From Cytobacillus oceanisediminis (GTDB taxonomy: Bacteria; Bacillota; Bacilli; Bacillales; Cytobacillaceae), in assembly GCF_022811925.1 (NCBI RefSeq), contig NZ_CP065511.1, positions 2,287,501 to 2,351,500 of the forward strand: DNA of 64,000 bases, given 5' to 3'. The notes under the pieces are model-generated. The model did not search any database and was not told the origin of the DNA. It was given only the letters and a program-made list of their open reading frames with translations. Shown here piece after piece: positions 7,255 to 16,733 of the stretch. Each line of letters starts with the position of its first letter. Positions within the stretch are counted from its first letter, which is position 1. The position numbers were made by a program, and so were the translations under genes.

Positions 7255-8756
7255 ACGAATCATGGGAAGGGTTCGCCCAGAGGATGCAGCGTTTAAATCC
7301 GCTGTTTGAGCTCGGGAGAGGAATGGAAGTCGGAGAGCTGAAGCCTCATATCCAAACGATTCTGATGCAGGTGCTCCTCACCATTTTTTACCGGGAATTG
7401 AATGATGATGATCATCGGAGAAAATCGGATATCAAGTATATGGTCGAAGATTCAATCAAGCAAATGAAGCTTTTAGCCGATGAGAAGCAGATTGAACGGA
7501 TCACAAGCGGGCTTCTGTATCAGGGGAAAGAGGAATACAGCAGGCCGTTTGAAGCCCTGTATTACGATGAAATCAGGCAGTCATGGGAGACGCAGGTTTT
7601 CCGCTACGTGACAATGGATGAATTATATACAAACCTGGAGATGGGCGGATCGATCGTCTACAAGCTCACAGATGTCTCACAGGAAATGATTTTCATGAGC
7701 AGGGAAATGGCTGAGGAATTCTCGATCACCATTGAACAGCTCTACAGTATGCAGCTGATTAAAAACGGTAATTTCCGCAAAGCTACTCGAAACCTCGATC
7801 ACCTCATTTCACGGGTCAACCGCTTAATGGCAAAAGAATTCTCCTTTCAAAAAGAAATGATCAACAATCCCAAAATCTTATTGATGGAAGAAGAAATGCA
7901 AAGGGCTGATAACCGTGCGGAAATTGAAAAGCAATTTGAAGAAGAGAAGAATCACTTCCGTACCATCAGCAGCATGATTGAGAAGACGAAACGAAGAAAT
8001 GAGGAAGATGATCTCATTCAAAAAGAATTGATCCTTCTCCAGGAAAAGATTGGCCATACGAGGCAATTGCATGACCGTTTTGCCAAGCTTGTGATTCAAA
8101 ATATCTCCTATGAAATGAAGCTGAAAGCGGAAAATCCATCCCTGTTTTGGGAAAAGAGCCTCGTTTCATTCAGGGAGCATATTTACGAGAACTGGTTCAT
8201 GAAAGAAGGGTTTTCTTCCTTCGATAGAGTTGAAAAAGTATTAGGTCCTTTATTTTCGCCAAAAAATGAATTTATTTTGCCTTTGGATTGGATTTGGGGA
8301 GAGCAGGAATTTGATGAAACGCAGCTGACAGAGACAATGGAGGAAGAAGTGCAAGAGGAAAGCTTTACCCATCAGAGGGTAACGAACTGGGATTCTGTCA
8401 TCAAGGCCTGGAGCTATGTTTTTCAATATTTGCAGACATACGGAGAGTTTTCCCTGGCTGATTTAACGACATTGCCGCTCGAGGTTCAGGATTTATGGTT
8501 TGAAGAATCAGAAACGATTGATTTATGGATGATGTTTGATAAAAAGCCGCTGAAGGTTCAGGTGCTTCATCGGAAAGAAAAGACGTTAAGCGATGAACGG
8601 GAGGTTCTCCTCTATAAACTGATGCAGGAATATCCGCAGTTCCAGGTGTTTGAAGGCTTGAAAATATATACCGAGTTTGATCATCGGGCGGAACCTTTCC
8701 TCTGGTATCAAATGAAAATCACTCCGTTTAAAATTTGTGTAAAGGAGGAGAAATGA
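7251..8756 (+). CDS. jetA: Wadjet protein JetA (kleisin-like subunit)
   Basis: A 501-residue protein. Its operon position between JetD and a small KITE-like protein, and its sequence, fit the Wadjet JetA family, the kleisin-type bridge of the SMC complex. The N-terminus (residues about 1-110) is helical. A long coiled coil follows near 200-290 (EEEMQRADNRAEIEKQFEEE onward). The C-terminal third contains WDSVIKAWSYVFQYLQ, the segment with a relic copy at 1884-1945. GTG 7251 is preferred because GGAGGAG lies seven bases before it; ATG 7236 and ATG 7245 overlap that site. It ends in an ATGA overlap with jetB. Confidence 0.8.
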   Translation: MNESWEGFAQRMQRLNPLFELGRGMEVGELKPHIQTILMQVLLTIFYRELNDDDHRRKSDIKYMVEDSIKQMKLLADEKQIERITSGLLYQGKEEYSRPFEALYYDEIRQSWETQVFRYVTMDELYTNLEMGGSIVYKLTDVSQEMIFMSREMAEEFSITIEQLYSMQLIKNGNFRKATRNLDHLISRVNRLMAKEFSFQKEMINNPKILLMEEEMQRADNRAEIEKQFEEEKNHFRTISSMIEKTKRRNEEDDLIQKELILLQEKIGHTRQLHDRFAKLVIQNISYEMKLKAENPSLFWEKSLVSFREHIYENWFMKEGFSSFDRVEKVLGPLFSPKNEFILPLDWIWGEQEFDETQLTETMEEEVQEESFTHQRVTNWDSVIKAWSYVFQYLQTYGEFSLADLTTLPLEVQDLWFEESETIDLWMMFDKKPLKVQVLHRKEKTLSDEREVLLYKLMQEYPQFQVFEGLKIYTEFDHRAEPFLWYQMKITPFKICVKEEK

Positions 8757-9502
8757 TGAGTGCAGAAAGTATCAAAAAAGCATCCGCTGTTTATTTTACG
8801 CTTTTAAAAGACAAAGTCATCGACGAAAACAGCGAGCACTTTCAGGCGTATTTCGATCCTGATGTAAGACAGACGGTTCTGTTATTGGCAGACGAATCCG
8901 GGACCTTTATCATTGAATCGCCAAAACGGATTCAGCTCGTCGTGCAGCCGACCGGCTCTGTTTTTGCTACAAATTTTACTCATATGAAGGATCGGCATAA
9001 GCAGGTTGAAACGAAGAAACACTTTCACCTGATGAGCGTAGTCATTATGGCATTCCTGGCAAGCATCGACCGAAGCCAGGCGGCTAAAATCCGTACGAAG
9101 CGCGAAGGGATTAGCTACTATACCTTGGAACGGCAAGTCAATGATGTCATTATGAATTGGGATAGCATTCTTAAAGCAAAACCGGATTTCGGAGAAGATG
9201 AAAAAATTGATATGAAGGACGTCGTGACAACATGGAAATACATGGAGGTCGAAACGGATGATTATGGATCTAAGAAAGCCAATCGCAGAACGCGTATCGG
9301 TTTGATTGCAAGCAGCATGCGTCTTTTGGAGACAGAAGGACTCATCGTCATTCTCGATCGGGAGGATATTCCAAAGGCGATTCCGAAACAGGAATTATTT
9401 GAGCGAATTGAATATCTGTATCACGATTATGACCGCTATGAAATGTTCAAGGAATTAATGAAGACAGAGGAGGATCAGCATGCCGAAAATCCATCGAATT
9501 AG
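8753..9502 (+). CDS. jetB: Wadjet protein JetB-like (DUF6063-type)
   Basis: A 249-residue protein in the slot of the KITE-type winged-helix subunit JetB, which dimerises and binds JetA and DNA. Sequence features include FDPDVRQTVLLLAD near residue 22, a central RQVNDVIMNWDSIL segment and a C-terminal helical region RIEYLYHDYDRYEMFKELM. It resembles the DUF6063 proteins found beside JetA in Bacillaceae, though that is from memory. The start is ATG 8753 (ATGA overlap) or ATG 8756; AAGGAGG at 8742-8748 serves either. It overlaps jetC by 23 bases, so all four proteins are translationally coupled. Confidence 0.75.
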   Translation: MMSAESIKKASAVYFTLLKDKVIDENSEHFQAYFDPDVRQTVLLLADESGTFIIESPKRIQLVVQPTGSVFATNFTHMKDRHKQVETKKHFHLMSVVIMAFLASIDRSQAAKIRTKREGISYYTLERQVNDVIMNWDSILKAKPDFGEDEKIDMKDVVTTWKYMEVETDDYGSKKANRRTRIGLIASSMRLLETEGLIVILDREDIPKAIPKQELFERIEYLYHDYDRYEMFKELMKTEEDQHAENPSN

Positions 9503-12500
9503 AATTGCCGGCCTCAAATATGATGGCATGCAAAAGCAATACAAGGATACAACATTTAACTTCCATAATGAGGAGACCTCCACAAATGGCCTTATTTCCA
9601 TGATGAATGGAGGCGGGAAAGGGGTTTTCCTGCAGACCATCTTCCAGATTCTTAAGCCAGGAACGTCTTGGGGAAAGCAGAACAACCGCTATTATCAGCA
9701 ATTCTTTTTTAATAATAAAGAGCAATTCATTCCTTATACCTTTCATGTTCTCATTCAATGGGAGCTCGACGGGGCTGACCGCAGGCATTTGGTGACGGGC
9801 GGAATGTTTTCAGCAGAACAGCGGATTTCCATGAACGAAGAAGGCGGAGAAAGCAAAACGCTTGAACAGGAAGCGAAAATTGTCCCGAATATCACGTTTT
9901 ATACCAGGGAGTTTGAACGGAAAGAAGAAGCATCACTTGATCATATTCCACTTTATGAAGATGGTGAACTGGCTGAAACAGAAGGCCTGAAGGATTATTT
10001 AAAATGGAATGGATATGATGTCTACCGGGATACAAAGAAGCACTACCGCATTCTTGATACATACGGCATTAACCGCAAAGACTGGGATATTATGAAAGAC
10101 ATTAACAAGGATGAAGGCGGTGTTGGAAAATTCTTTGAAGGCGCTGAAGATGATCACTCCCTGTTCCAAAAGCGTATTATTCCTACAGTCAGTCAGGTCC
10201 TGCACAGGACGGAGCATCAGAAGAACGATCTGGTGGAGATTTTTAAGAGTCAGGCAAGTATTGCAAAGGACCTGCCTGTTTTGCTAAAAAGAGAGCAGGC
10301 TCATAAAGAGTTCCTGGAAGATATTCTTCCATTTGAAGAGAGTCTGGCAAAGGGCATCGAGCATAAAGAAATTGTTGAGGACAGCATTAAGGTCGGGAGA
10401 CAGCTGCTTGGTGCTTTGGAGCATTTGAAGAAAACGGAAGAAGAAACACTCATTGAGCTGGAAAAGGAAATCGAAAAATTATTAGGCAGGCAAGTGGAAC
10501 TGCGCTTTCAGAAAGATAACCTTGAGTACGCAAAAGCTCACCGGGAAGTGCTGGATTGGGAGAAGAAACTAGGGGAAGAACAGAAGAAGCATACGATCCT
10601 GCAGGAAACGGTGAAAGAAAAGCAGGAGCGAAAAGATGAGCTGGCTGTTCAGCTTTTATTGAAAGAATGGCATGAAGGGGAACAGAGCATCCGCGCTCTT
10701 TCCCAGCAGATTGTGAAGCTTGAGCAAAACAGCGGCTTAGAGCAAGTGAATCAAAGAATGGATGAAATCAAAAAAGAAGCGGCGCACCAGTGGGAAAAAT
10801 CCACCGCGGCTATTAGGGAAGCCGTTCAGCATTATTCCGGATATCAGAAGTTTTTAAAGAAAAAAGCAAACGACCTGTCTAAGCAGGATAAACAAAAGAC
10901 CCAGGAGATTGCCCAGCTCCGTACGGAAATTGATTTTCTTTATACTCAAATTCATGAATTTGAATCAAAAGAAGAACATCTTATCAAAGAATTCGGTGAT
11001 CGCTTAACCTACGATATACAGGGCTTTATCGAAAATCTTAACAAACAGATTGAAACCAAAAAAGCTGCTCTCGAGGATTTGCAGGCAAAAGAGAAACAAT
11101 CCAATGATAAGCAAAATCAGCTTGCATCTTCACATGGCACGCTCGCTCAATCCATTCAGTATTCTGAAGAAAAGTGTGAAGAGTTAAAGATGAAAAGCGA
11201 AGAGCAGCAGCGAAAAGAAGTGAAGCTGTACGATAAGCTGCAAGGTGTGCTGGATGATGTCACAGCGCAGTTTTCGAACGCTCTTTTATCCAAATATGCC
11301 CTGCAGGTGGATGGGCTGCTCGTTCAAAATCGTGAGCAAGGGGAAGACATTAAAAAAGCGCTCTGGGAAACGCAGCTGGACTATGCCTTGAATGATGAGC
11401 ATTTCTGGATTGCGAATAATGATGTGAAGGAACTGAAGGAATGGATTGATGAGAAAACAGGCATAGATGTGTTTTACGGCTCACAATTTCTCCAATCCTT
11501 AAAACCGGATGAAATCGTGAGCCACATGCTTTCTCATCCGCTCTTGCCATACGGCTTAGTTGTCAGCAGGCCGCAATGGGAAAAAATGAATAAGCAGGTC
11601 CTTGCCGGAAGAATGTTTAAGAGCCCGGTTCCGATTTTTATGCGGGAAGAAATGACGGGCGAAAATCAGCAGAATTCCTTTGTGATGATCACCGGTACGG
11701 AGAAGGAACTGCTAACAGATAAAAATCAGTTCACGAACTGGAAAATTAAGATTGCGAAACAAATAGAAGAAAAGAAAGATACACTTCTAGAAATTGAAAA
11801 AACGGAGAGCTCTCTCCGCCGTATTTTAAAAGAAATCGACCGTTTCCTTTCCCATGACCTTGCCGGTGATATCGAAAGAGCACTGCTTCAGGAAAAGGAA
11901 GCCCTGCTTTCCAAGAAAACGGAATTGCAGGCCATCATCGTGCAGGAGGAAAAAGAAAAAGAACGGCAGCTGGGACTTAGAGAACAGCTGGAAAAGACGA
12001 AGGTAAAGATTGAGAAGCTATTAAAAGATGTGGAAACATTAGAGAACTTTAACCATGAAAAGTCGCTGCACCAGGAAAATAAACGGGTAAAGCAGGAAAA
12101 AGAGAAACAAAAGGAAGCTTTCGAAAGTGTACAGAAAGAGCTTGGAAACGAGCATCAGACCATCGTTGGCCTGCAGGAAAAGTGGAGCCAAACCTATTTG
12201 GAATGGAAGCTATCAGCCGAGCAAAATATTAAGGAGATCAGCTTCTTTATAGAAGGTGCGGTTTTTCCAGCCGCTGAGAAAGCAGAAGCTTCTGAAGAGG
12301 TTCCGCGATTATCACCGCATATGTTAGAAGAAATTAATGGAAGCATTGAGGAGCTCAAACAGCTGCAAAAATCAAAAGAAGAACAAGCCAGTGAATTGCT
12401 GGCGATTCAGGCGACAAGAGAATCGGAGCAAAAGCAGCAAAAGAAGCTGGAGAAAAAACTTCTTGCTCTTAATGAAGAGTGGAAAGATGCGTCTGTACCG

Positions 12501-13940
12501 GATGAACCAATGAGTATTTTGGAAAATATGGTACAGACAGCTGCAAAGGAAGCAAAGGCAGCAGAGAAAGAAGAGCGTGAGCAGGGAACAGCTGTAACTG
12601 TAGCCGATACATCCTTAAAGCATGCGAAGGCGCAGCGTGATAAAACTGCTAAAAAAGTGGCCAAGCATGATAAACAGCCTGAAGAATGGGCAGAGCTTGA
12701 TCTGGAAGTGAAGACGGTTGAGATCGCTGACCAGACCAAACAGACGAATGCAGAAATAAAGAAAACGGAAGAGCGCAAAAAAGAGACCGAACAAAACATT
12801 GCTGAGTTTGAAAACAATCAATTGCATCTATCCGTAATCCTTAAAGAGGAAGCAGCAGCTTTTGCGGATGAAGATATTGAAAAAATAAAGAGTCAAGGAA
12901 AGCAAAGCATCATTTCCTGGAGTGAAAAACATCAGGGTATTCAGGATGAAGGCCAGGAGAAGCACGCAAAAATTGAACAATCCCTGCGCAATTTAAAGCT
13001 TAATATTGAAGGCAAGGATTGGGAAATCCGCTTTAAGAATGAAGTCTTAACTACGCTTGATCATATGGATACCAGGCATTATGCGCATATTCAAAGTGTA
13101 GTCCAAAACATGAAGCGCTTTTCACAGAGCGGCTTAGAGCAGCTGGAACGCGATAAAGAACGGGCAGAAAAAGCGCAGAACTTCTGGGCCAGCCGAGCGA
13201 GCATGAAGGTGATGAGCATTTCAGAAGCGATTCGCTCGATGATTGCGAAAATGAAGCTGAAGAATGAACGGGGTTCTTTCCCGCTTGTCCAGCTCAAAGA
13301 AGACATCCTGCCTAAAAAAGCGGAAGATGTTGAACCTTTACTGAAACAGCATTTTGTTTCAGCCATTAACAAAATTACAAAGCGATTCGAGATGATTGAT
13401 GACAATAATCTGGAGCTTGATCAGGAAATTAAACAGCTTATCAGTGATGAGCAGATTTTATTTGTCTCTCTCAGAAATCGTTACCCGGAACTGTTGGTTT
13501 ATAACATGCGTACTGATAATGCCTTCATGTACGGAAAACCGCAGCGTGAGCATTATTCAACCTGGCAGACGATCAACCAGGGTTCAAAGACTAAATCTGA
13601 TGGCAGCGGCGGTCAAAAGCTATCTGCCCGCATGGTCATGATGATGATGCTTCTTTCTGTTAAGAGTGAAACCGATCAAAGCTGGGTTCCGTTAGTCTGT
13701 GATAATCCGTTTGGACAAGCGGCTTCTGCCCATGTGCTTGACCCGATTTTCGCTGTAGCCGATAAGCTGAAGTTCCAATTCATCGTCGTCACTCCGCCTG
13801 AATTGGTGAAAACAGAGATCAGCCAGAGGTTCGATGCGTACTATAAATTGGATTTCATCCGGGAAAAAGGGAAAGAGATTGTGTCGGATACGATTGTACC
13901 TGCGTTTCGAATTTATCAGGGAGAGGAAGCTGTTCATTAG
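9480..13940 (+). CDS. jetC: Wadjet protein JetC (SMC-like ATPase)
   Basis: A 1486-residue SMC-type ATPase, the motor of the Wadjet complex. A P-loop MNGGGKG lies at residues 42-48. Two long coiled-coil arms run from about 300-560 and 750-1250, with a globular hinge between (about 580-740). A signature SGGQ lies at 1376-1379 and a Walker B region LVCDNPFG near 1405-1412. Two details differ from textbook SMC proteins: the P-loop Lys47 is followed by Gly, and the Walker B Asp1408 is followed by Asn rather than Glu. Its length is typical of JetC. ATG 9480 follows GAGGAGG. No terminator is seen immediately downstream. Confidence 0.88.
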   Translation: MPKIHRIRIAGLKYDGMQKQYKDTTFNFHNEETSTNGLISMMNGGGKGVFLQTIFQILKPGTSWGKQNNRYYQQFFFNNKEQFIPYTFHVLIQWELDGADRRHLVTGGMFSAEQRISMNEEGGESKTLEQEAKIVPNITFYTREFERKEEASLDHIPLYEDGELAETEGLKDYLKWNGYDVYRDTKKHYRILDTYGINRKDWDIMKDINKDEGGVGKFFEGAEDDHSLFQKRIIPTVSQVLHRTEHQKNDLVEIFKSQASIAKDLPVLLKREQAHKEFLEDILPFEESLAKGIEHKEIVEDSIKVGRQLLGALEHLKKTEEETLIELEKEIEKLLGRQVELRFQKDNLEYAKAHREVLDWEKKLGEEQKKHTILQETVKEKQERKDELAVQLLLKEWHEGEQSIRALSQQIVKLEQNSGLEQVNQRMDEIKKEAAHQWEKSTAAIREAVQHYSGYQKFLKKKANDLSKQDKQKTQEIAQLRTEIDFLYTQIHEFESKEEHLIKEFGDRLTYDIQGFIENLNKQIETKKAALEDLQAKEKQSNDKQNQLASSHGTLAQSIQYSEEKCEELKMKSEEQQRKEVKLYDKLQGVLDDVTAQFSNALLSKYALQVDGLLVQNREQGEDIKKALWETQLDYALNDEHFWIANNDVKELKEWIDEKTGIDVFYGSQFLQSLKPDEIVSHMLSHPLLPYGLVVSRPQWEKMNKQVLAGRMFKSPVPIFMREEMTGENQQNSFVMITGTEKELLTDKNQFTNWKIKIAKQIEEKKDTLLEIEKTESSLRRILKEIDRFLSHDLAGDIERALLQEKEALLSKKTELQAIIVQEEKEKERQLGLREQLEKTKVKIEKLLKDVETLENFNHEKSLHQENKRVKQEKEKQKEAFESVQKELGNEHQTIVGLQEKWSQTYLEWKLSAEQNIKEISFFIEGAVFPAAEKAEASEEVPRLSPHMLEEINGSIEELKQLQKSKEEQASELLAIQATRESEQKQQKKLEKKLLALNEEWKDASVPDEPMSILENMVQTAAKEAKAAEKEEREQGTAVTVADTSLKHAKAQRDKTAKKVAKHDKQPEEWAELDLEVKTVEIADQTKQTNAEIKKTEERKKETEQNIAEFENNQLHLSVILKEEAAAFADEDIEKIKSQGKQSIISWSEKHQGIQDEGQEKHAKIEQSLRNLKLNIEGKDWEIRFKNEVLTTLDHMDTRHYAHIQSVVQNMKRFSQSGLEQLERDKERAEKAQNFWASRASMKVMSISEAIRSMIAKMKLKNERGSFPLVQLKEDILPKKAEDVEPLLKQHFVSAINKITKRFEMIDDNNLELDQEIKQLISDEQILFVSLRNRYPELLVYNMRTDNAFMYGKPQREHYSTWQTINQGSKTKSDGSGGQKLSARMVMMMMLLSVKSETDQSWVPLVCDNPFGQAASAHVLDPIFAVADKLKFQFIVVTPPELVKTEISQRFDAYYKLDFIREKGKEIVSDTIVPAFRIYQGEEAVH

Positions 13941-13958
13941 ATTAAAAGAATTAAAGTA

Positions 13959-13987
13959 TTGCCATTTAACAAAAACTATGCAATACT
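13959..13987 (+). promoter_or_regulatory. Predicted promoter of the S-box leader
   Basis: TTGCCA, a 17-base spacer and AATACT, ending about 28 bases before the riboswitch. The -10 is imperfect, so confidence is low. Confidence 0.35.
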
Positions 13988-14014
13988 TGGTTGAAAATAT
14001 ATATTTTATACAAA

Positions 14015-14122
14015 TTCTTATCCAGAGAGGTGGAGGGACTGGCCCTGCGAAGCCTCAGCAACCCCTGATTATGTCAGGAAGGTGCTAATTCCAACAGAGT
14101 TGACACTCTGGGAGATAAGAGG
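14015..14122 (+). promoter_or_regulatory. SAM-I (S-box) riboswitch aptamer
   Basis: It contains the invariant S-box core: P1 strand TTCTTATC, then CAGAGAGGTGGAGGGA, CCTGCGAAGCCTCAGCAACC, GGTGCTAATTCCA, and the closing GATAAGA that pairs with P1. The 3' strand TAAGAGGTC can alternatively pair with GGCCTCTTA at 14140, giving the usual antiterminator/terminator switch. High SAM should stop transcription before the methyltransferase gene. Confidence 0.95.
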
Positions 14123-14139
14123 TCGTTTTTGATAGCAAA

Positions 14140-14167
14140 GGCCTCTTAAAATAAGAGGCCTTTTTTT
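14140..14167 (+). terminator. S-box expression-platform terminator
   Basis: GGCCTCTTA pairs with TAAGAGGCC, followed by seven T. It competes with the antiterminator formed by the 3' end of the aptamer. Confidence 0.9.
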
Positions 14168-14229
14168 GATGCTCCTTTATGATTTGAGCTTGGGTTAGAT
14201 TAGAACGAAGAAAGAGGAGGAATGGCAAA

Positions 14230-14808
14230 ATGGAAAACGGCGTTATACAGGTACCGGAAGCATATTCGAGGATATTACAGGAATCTGATTTGCTCGGCTT
14301 CGGGCAGTCATGTGATAGAAAAACAGGATTTTTACTGAAGGGGCTGGCTGCTTCAAAACCAGGAGGCAGTTTTTTGGAGCTGGGAACAGGTACGGGAGCG
14401 TCTGCTTCATGGATCATTGATGGGATGGATGAAGGCAGTAAGCTTACGACCGTTGACATAGATTCGACAGTGCAATCGATCGCGAGAAAGTACCTCGCGA
14501 ATGACAGCAGAATCACATTTTGCTGTGAGGACGGAGCAGCTTTTATACAAAACCTGTCGGAGGGGTTCGATTTTATTTTTGCAGATACGTGGCCGGGGAA
14601 ATTCGAGCTTCTGGACAAAACCTTGGATCATTTGAATATCGGCGGTTTTTATGTGATTCATGATGTGTTTCCGCAGCAGAAATTGCCAGAAGAATTTAGG
14701 ATCAAAGCCACTAAACTTCTAAAAACTCTGCGGGACAGACCTGACCTTGACATAACAGAATTGGATTGGTCTACCGGGCTGATACTTGCAGTTAAAACAG
14801 CGGTTTGA
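14230..14808 (+). CDS. Class I SAM-dependent methyltransferase (O-methyltransferase-like)
   Basis: A 192-residue Rossmann-fold methyltransferase. Motif I is FLELGTGTGASASW (residues about 41-54), the acidic ribose-binding residue lies in TTVDID near 76-81, and the post-II region DFIFADTWPGK near 117-127 recalls caffeoyl-CoA/catechol-type O-methyltransferases. The substrate is unknown. ATG 14230 follows GAGGAGG by ten bases. It is the only gene directly behind the S-box riboswitch, so it should be expressed when SAM is low. That is the reverse of what one expects for a SAM consumer. A role in methionine or sulfur metabolism is possible. Confidence 0.75.
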   Translation: MENGVIQVPEAYSRILQESDLLGFGQSCDRKTGFLLKGLAASKPGGSFLELGTGTGASASWIIDGMDEGSKLTTVDIDSTVQSIARKYLANDSRITFCCEDGAAFIQNLSEGFDFIFADTWPGKFELLDKTLDHLNIGGFYVIHDVFPQQKLPEEFRIKATKLLKTLRDRPDLDITELDWSTGLILAVKTAV

Positions 14809-14847
14809 TAGATGAAATTATTCATTGAAACTAAGGGGGATCGTTCC

Positions 14848-15231
14848 ATGAATAGTATTAAAAATCAGGTTGAACATCTACTTCATGAGGATGAAAACAT
14901 TATTGAATGTTTAACCTGTTCATTAGTTGCCCATTACTGTTTAGCACCGCATGCAGGCTTCTTTGCGGCAACGAACAAAAGACTGCTATTCTATGGAATC
15001 CCGGTATCAGATACAAACAAGGAATTAGTTGAAGAATTTGCGTATAGCAATATTACTTCCATTGAAGAAAAAAGGGGAATCACCGGGAAGCATATTCATA
15101 TGTACTATAATCAAGACTTTTATAAATTCCAGCAAATCCAGGGGATGAATATGTTTGATTTTTTGGTGGCTGTTAAGGAAAAGATGTGCATGTTTACCAC
15201 TTCAGCAAAAGAGCGTTATCCTGTAAGATAA
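14848..15231 (+). CDS. PH-domain (YokE-like) protein
   Basis: A 127-residue soluble protein with a bacterial pleckstrin-homology pattern: an N-terminal helix (NQVEHLLHEDENIIECL), then beta strands GFFAATNKRLLFYGI and the core EEFAYSNITSIEEKRGITG, where the TNxRLLFY and YSxITSIE motifs are typical of YokE/bPH domains. Such proteins are short, cytoplasmic and poorly characterised. ATG 14848 is chosen because AAGGGGGAT precedes it by eight bases; the upstream in-frame ATG at 14812 has no ribosome binding site. It may be co-transcribed with the methyltransferase, 39 bases upstream. Confidence 0.65.
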   Translation: MNSIKNQVEHLLHEDENIIECLTCSLVAHYCLAPHAGFFAATNKRLLFYGIPVSDTNKELVEEFAYSNITSIEEKRGITGKHIHMYYNQDFYKFQQIQGMNMFDFLVAVKEKMCMFTTSAKERYPVR

Positions 15232-15241
15232 GTGCTCTTTT
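15207..15241. terminator. Convergent terminator
   Basis: AAAAGAGC pairs with GCTCTTTT, with an inner TTATC/GATAA extension. It overlaps the end of the PH-domain gene and has a T-run on either strand, so it can serve both that gene and the minus-strand regulator ending at 15265. Confidence 0.6.
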
Positions 15242-15264
15242 GAATGATTGAATATATGGCTTCC

Positions 15265-16641
15265 TTATTTGCTTAGATAACTTTTCCATGCATTGGCGAT
15301 TAAATGGACTCCTCTCTGAATGTCGATCATGGAAGGGGCGCCATATCCAAGCATCACTTGATTGTTTGGCTTGTGAAGATGATACATAGGTGAAACAGCA
15401 TCGATTTCAACTCCCGCCGACTTTGCCAGTTCAATTGCTTTAGATTCATTCAATCCTTTGGGTAATGTCACGATGATATGCAAGCCCGCTGTATCTCCAA
15501 TTATGTCAAAGAGTTCTCTTAAATGTTTTGACAGGCTTTCTATTAAACAGCTCCGCTTGGCTCGATATAACGTTCTCATTTTTGCTATATGAGATGTATA
15601 AAGTCCTTCTTCCATAAATTTTGCAGCAGCTCGCTGATCGATTCTTGAAACAGTCGACTTTTGATAAGCATTAAATTTTTCAAAGTCTTGCTGCAGTGCT
15701 GCTGGCAGAATCAGATAGCTAATCCGAAGTGATGGCAGCAATGTTTTTGAAAAGGTGCCGAAGTACAGAACCCTCCCGGTTGAATCCAGATGGGATAATG
15801 CTGGTATTGGTGCCCCTTTGTAGCGAAATTCAGAATCATAGTCATCCTCGATAATGTAAGCATCCTGTTTGATTGCCCAATTTAACAGTTCAACCCTTCT
15901 GGCAATAGACATAATTGTACCGGTAGGATATTGATGAGCAGGTGTGGTATATAATAATTTTACAGGCTCATCAGAATCAGGCATACAGCATCCTTCCTCA
16001 TCCACAGAAATCGGATAACATGGTAGCTGTAATTGCTCAAAAATAGATTTAGCCCGAATAAAACCTGGGTCTTCTATTCCGATGGCTTCCCGTTTAAAAA
16101 ACAAACATACATTTAGTAACTGCTGCTGAAATCCGTTGAAAATATACACTTGCTCCGGCTGGCAGGCCAGCCTTCTAGCTTGCTGTAAGTATAGTGCAAT
16201 TTGGACACGCAAAGAATATTCGCCCTGCCATGGTGCATTGCTGGCATTAGATTCATTAAGCTCTTTTCTGTATAATCGGTTCCAATGTTTATAGGGGAAG
16301 GCGGAGGCATCGATCTGCCCATTTTTAAAATTAATGAGAAACTCATTCTGAACTTTTTTCTCCAAGTCCGTTGTATTAATCTGACTATAGTGCCATTCAT
16401 CCTGAATTTCAGAAACAAAATAGCCTCTGCGTTCTGCTGAATAACAATACCCTTCACTCTGCAACTGTTCATAAGCCATCTGAACAGTTATGATGCTTAC
16501 GTTTAATTGTTCAGCCAGCCGCCGCTTTGCAGGAAGTCTTGCATGAGCTGACAATTTATTATCTAAAATCGCCAGCCGAATTTGTTCATAAATTTCTTTG
16601 TACTTTATTCCATTTTCCGAAAGCAGAATTTGAAATTCCAT
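15265..16641 (-). CDS. MocR-type transcriptional regulator (GntR + aminotransferase fold)
   Basis: A protein of about 458 residues with an N-terminal GntR winged helix (residues about 5-70; ARLPAKRRLAEQLNVS, then TVQMAYEQLQSEGYC) joined to an aminotransferase class I/II domain. PLP-binding features include IIEDDYDSEFRY and the Schiff-base lysine in FGTFSKTLLPSLRISYL. MocR proteins sense PLP or amino-compound adducts and often control the divergent gene, here the acetyltransferase at 16734. I start it at ATG 16641 because the -10-like TTATAATA lies between this codon and the upstream ATG 16674, which has no ribosome binding site. Confidence 0.85.
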   Translation of the reverse strand: MEFQILLSENGIKYKEIYEQIRLAILDNKLSAHARLPAKRRLAEQLNVSIITVQMAYEQLQSEGYCYSAERRGYFVSEIQDEWHYSQINTTDLEKKVQNEFLINFKNGQIDASAFPYKHWNRLYRKELNESNASNAPWQGEYSLRVQIALYLQQARRLACQPEQVYIFNGFQQQLLNVCLFFKREAIGIEDPGFIRAKSIFEQLQLPCYPISVDEEGCCMPDSDEPVKLLYTTPAHQYPTGTIMSIARRVELLNWAIKQDAYIIEDDYDSEFRYKGAPIPALSHLDSTGRVLYFGTFSKTLLPSLRISYLILPAALQQDFEKFNAYQKSTVSRIDQRAAAKFMEEGLYTSHIAKMRTLYRAKRSCLIESLSKHLRELFDIIGDTAGLHIIVTLPKGLNESKAIELAKSAGVEIDAVSPMYHLHKPNNQVMLGYGAPSMIDIQRGVHLIANAWKSYLSK

Positions 16642-16733
16642 CGAATCATTCCCTGGTATTATAATAAAATTCATTTTTGGTTATTTTTATCATACCAGAA
16701 TTAGGTTTTAATTGATTCAAGGAGAGTGATAGC

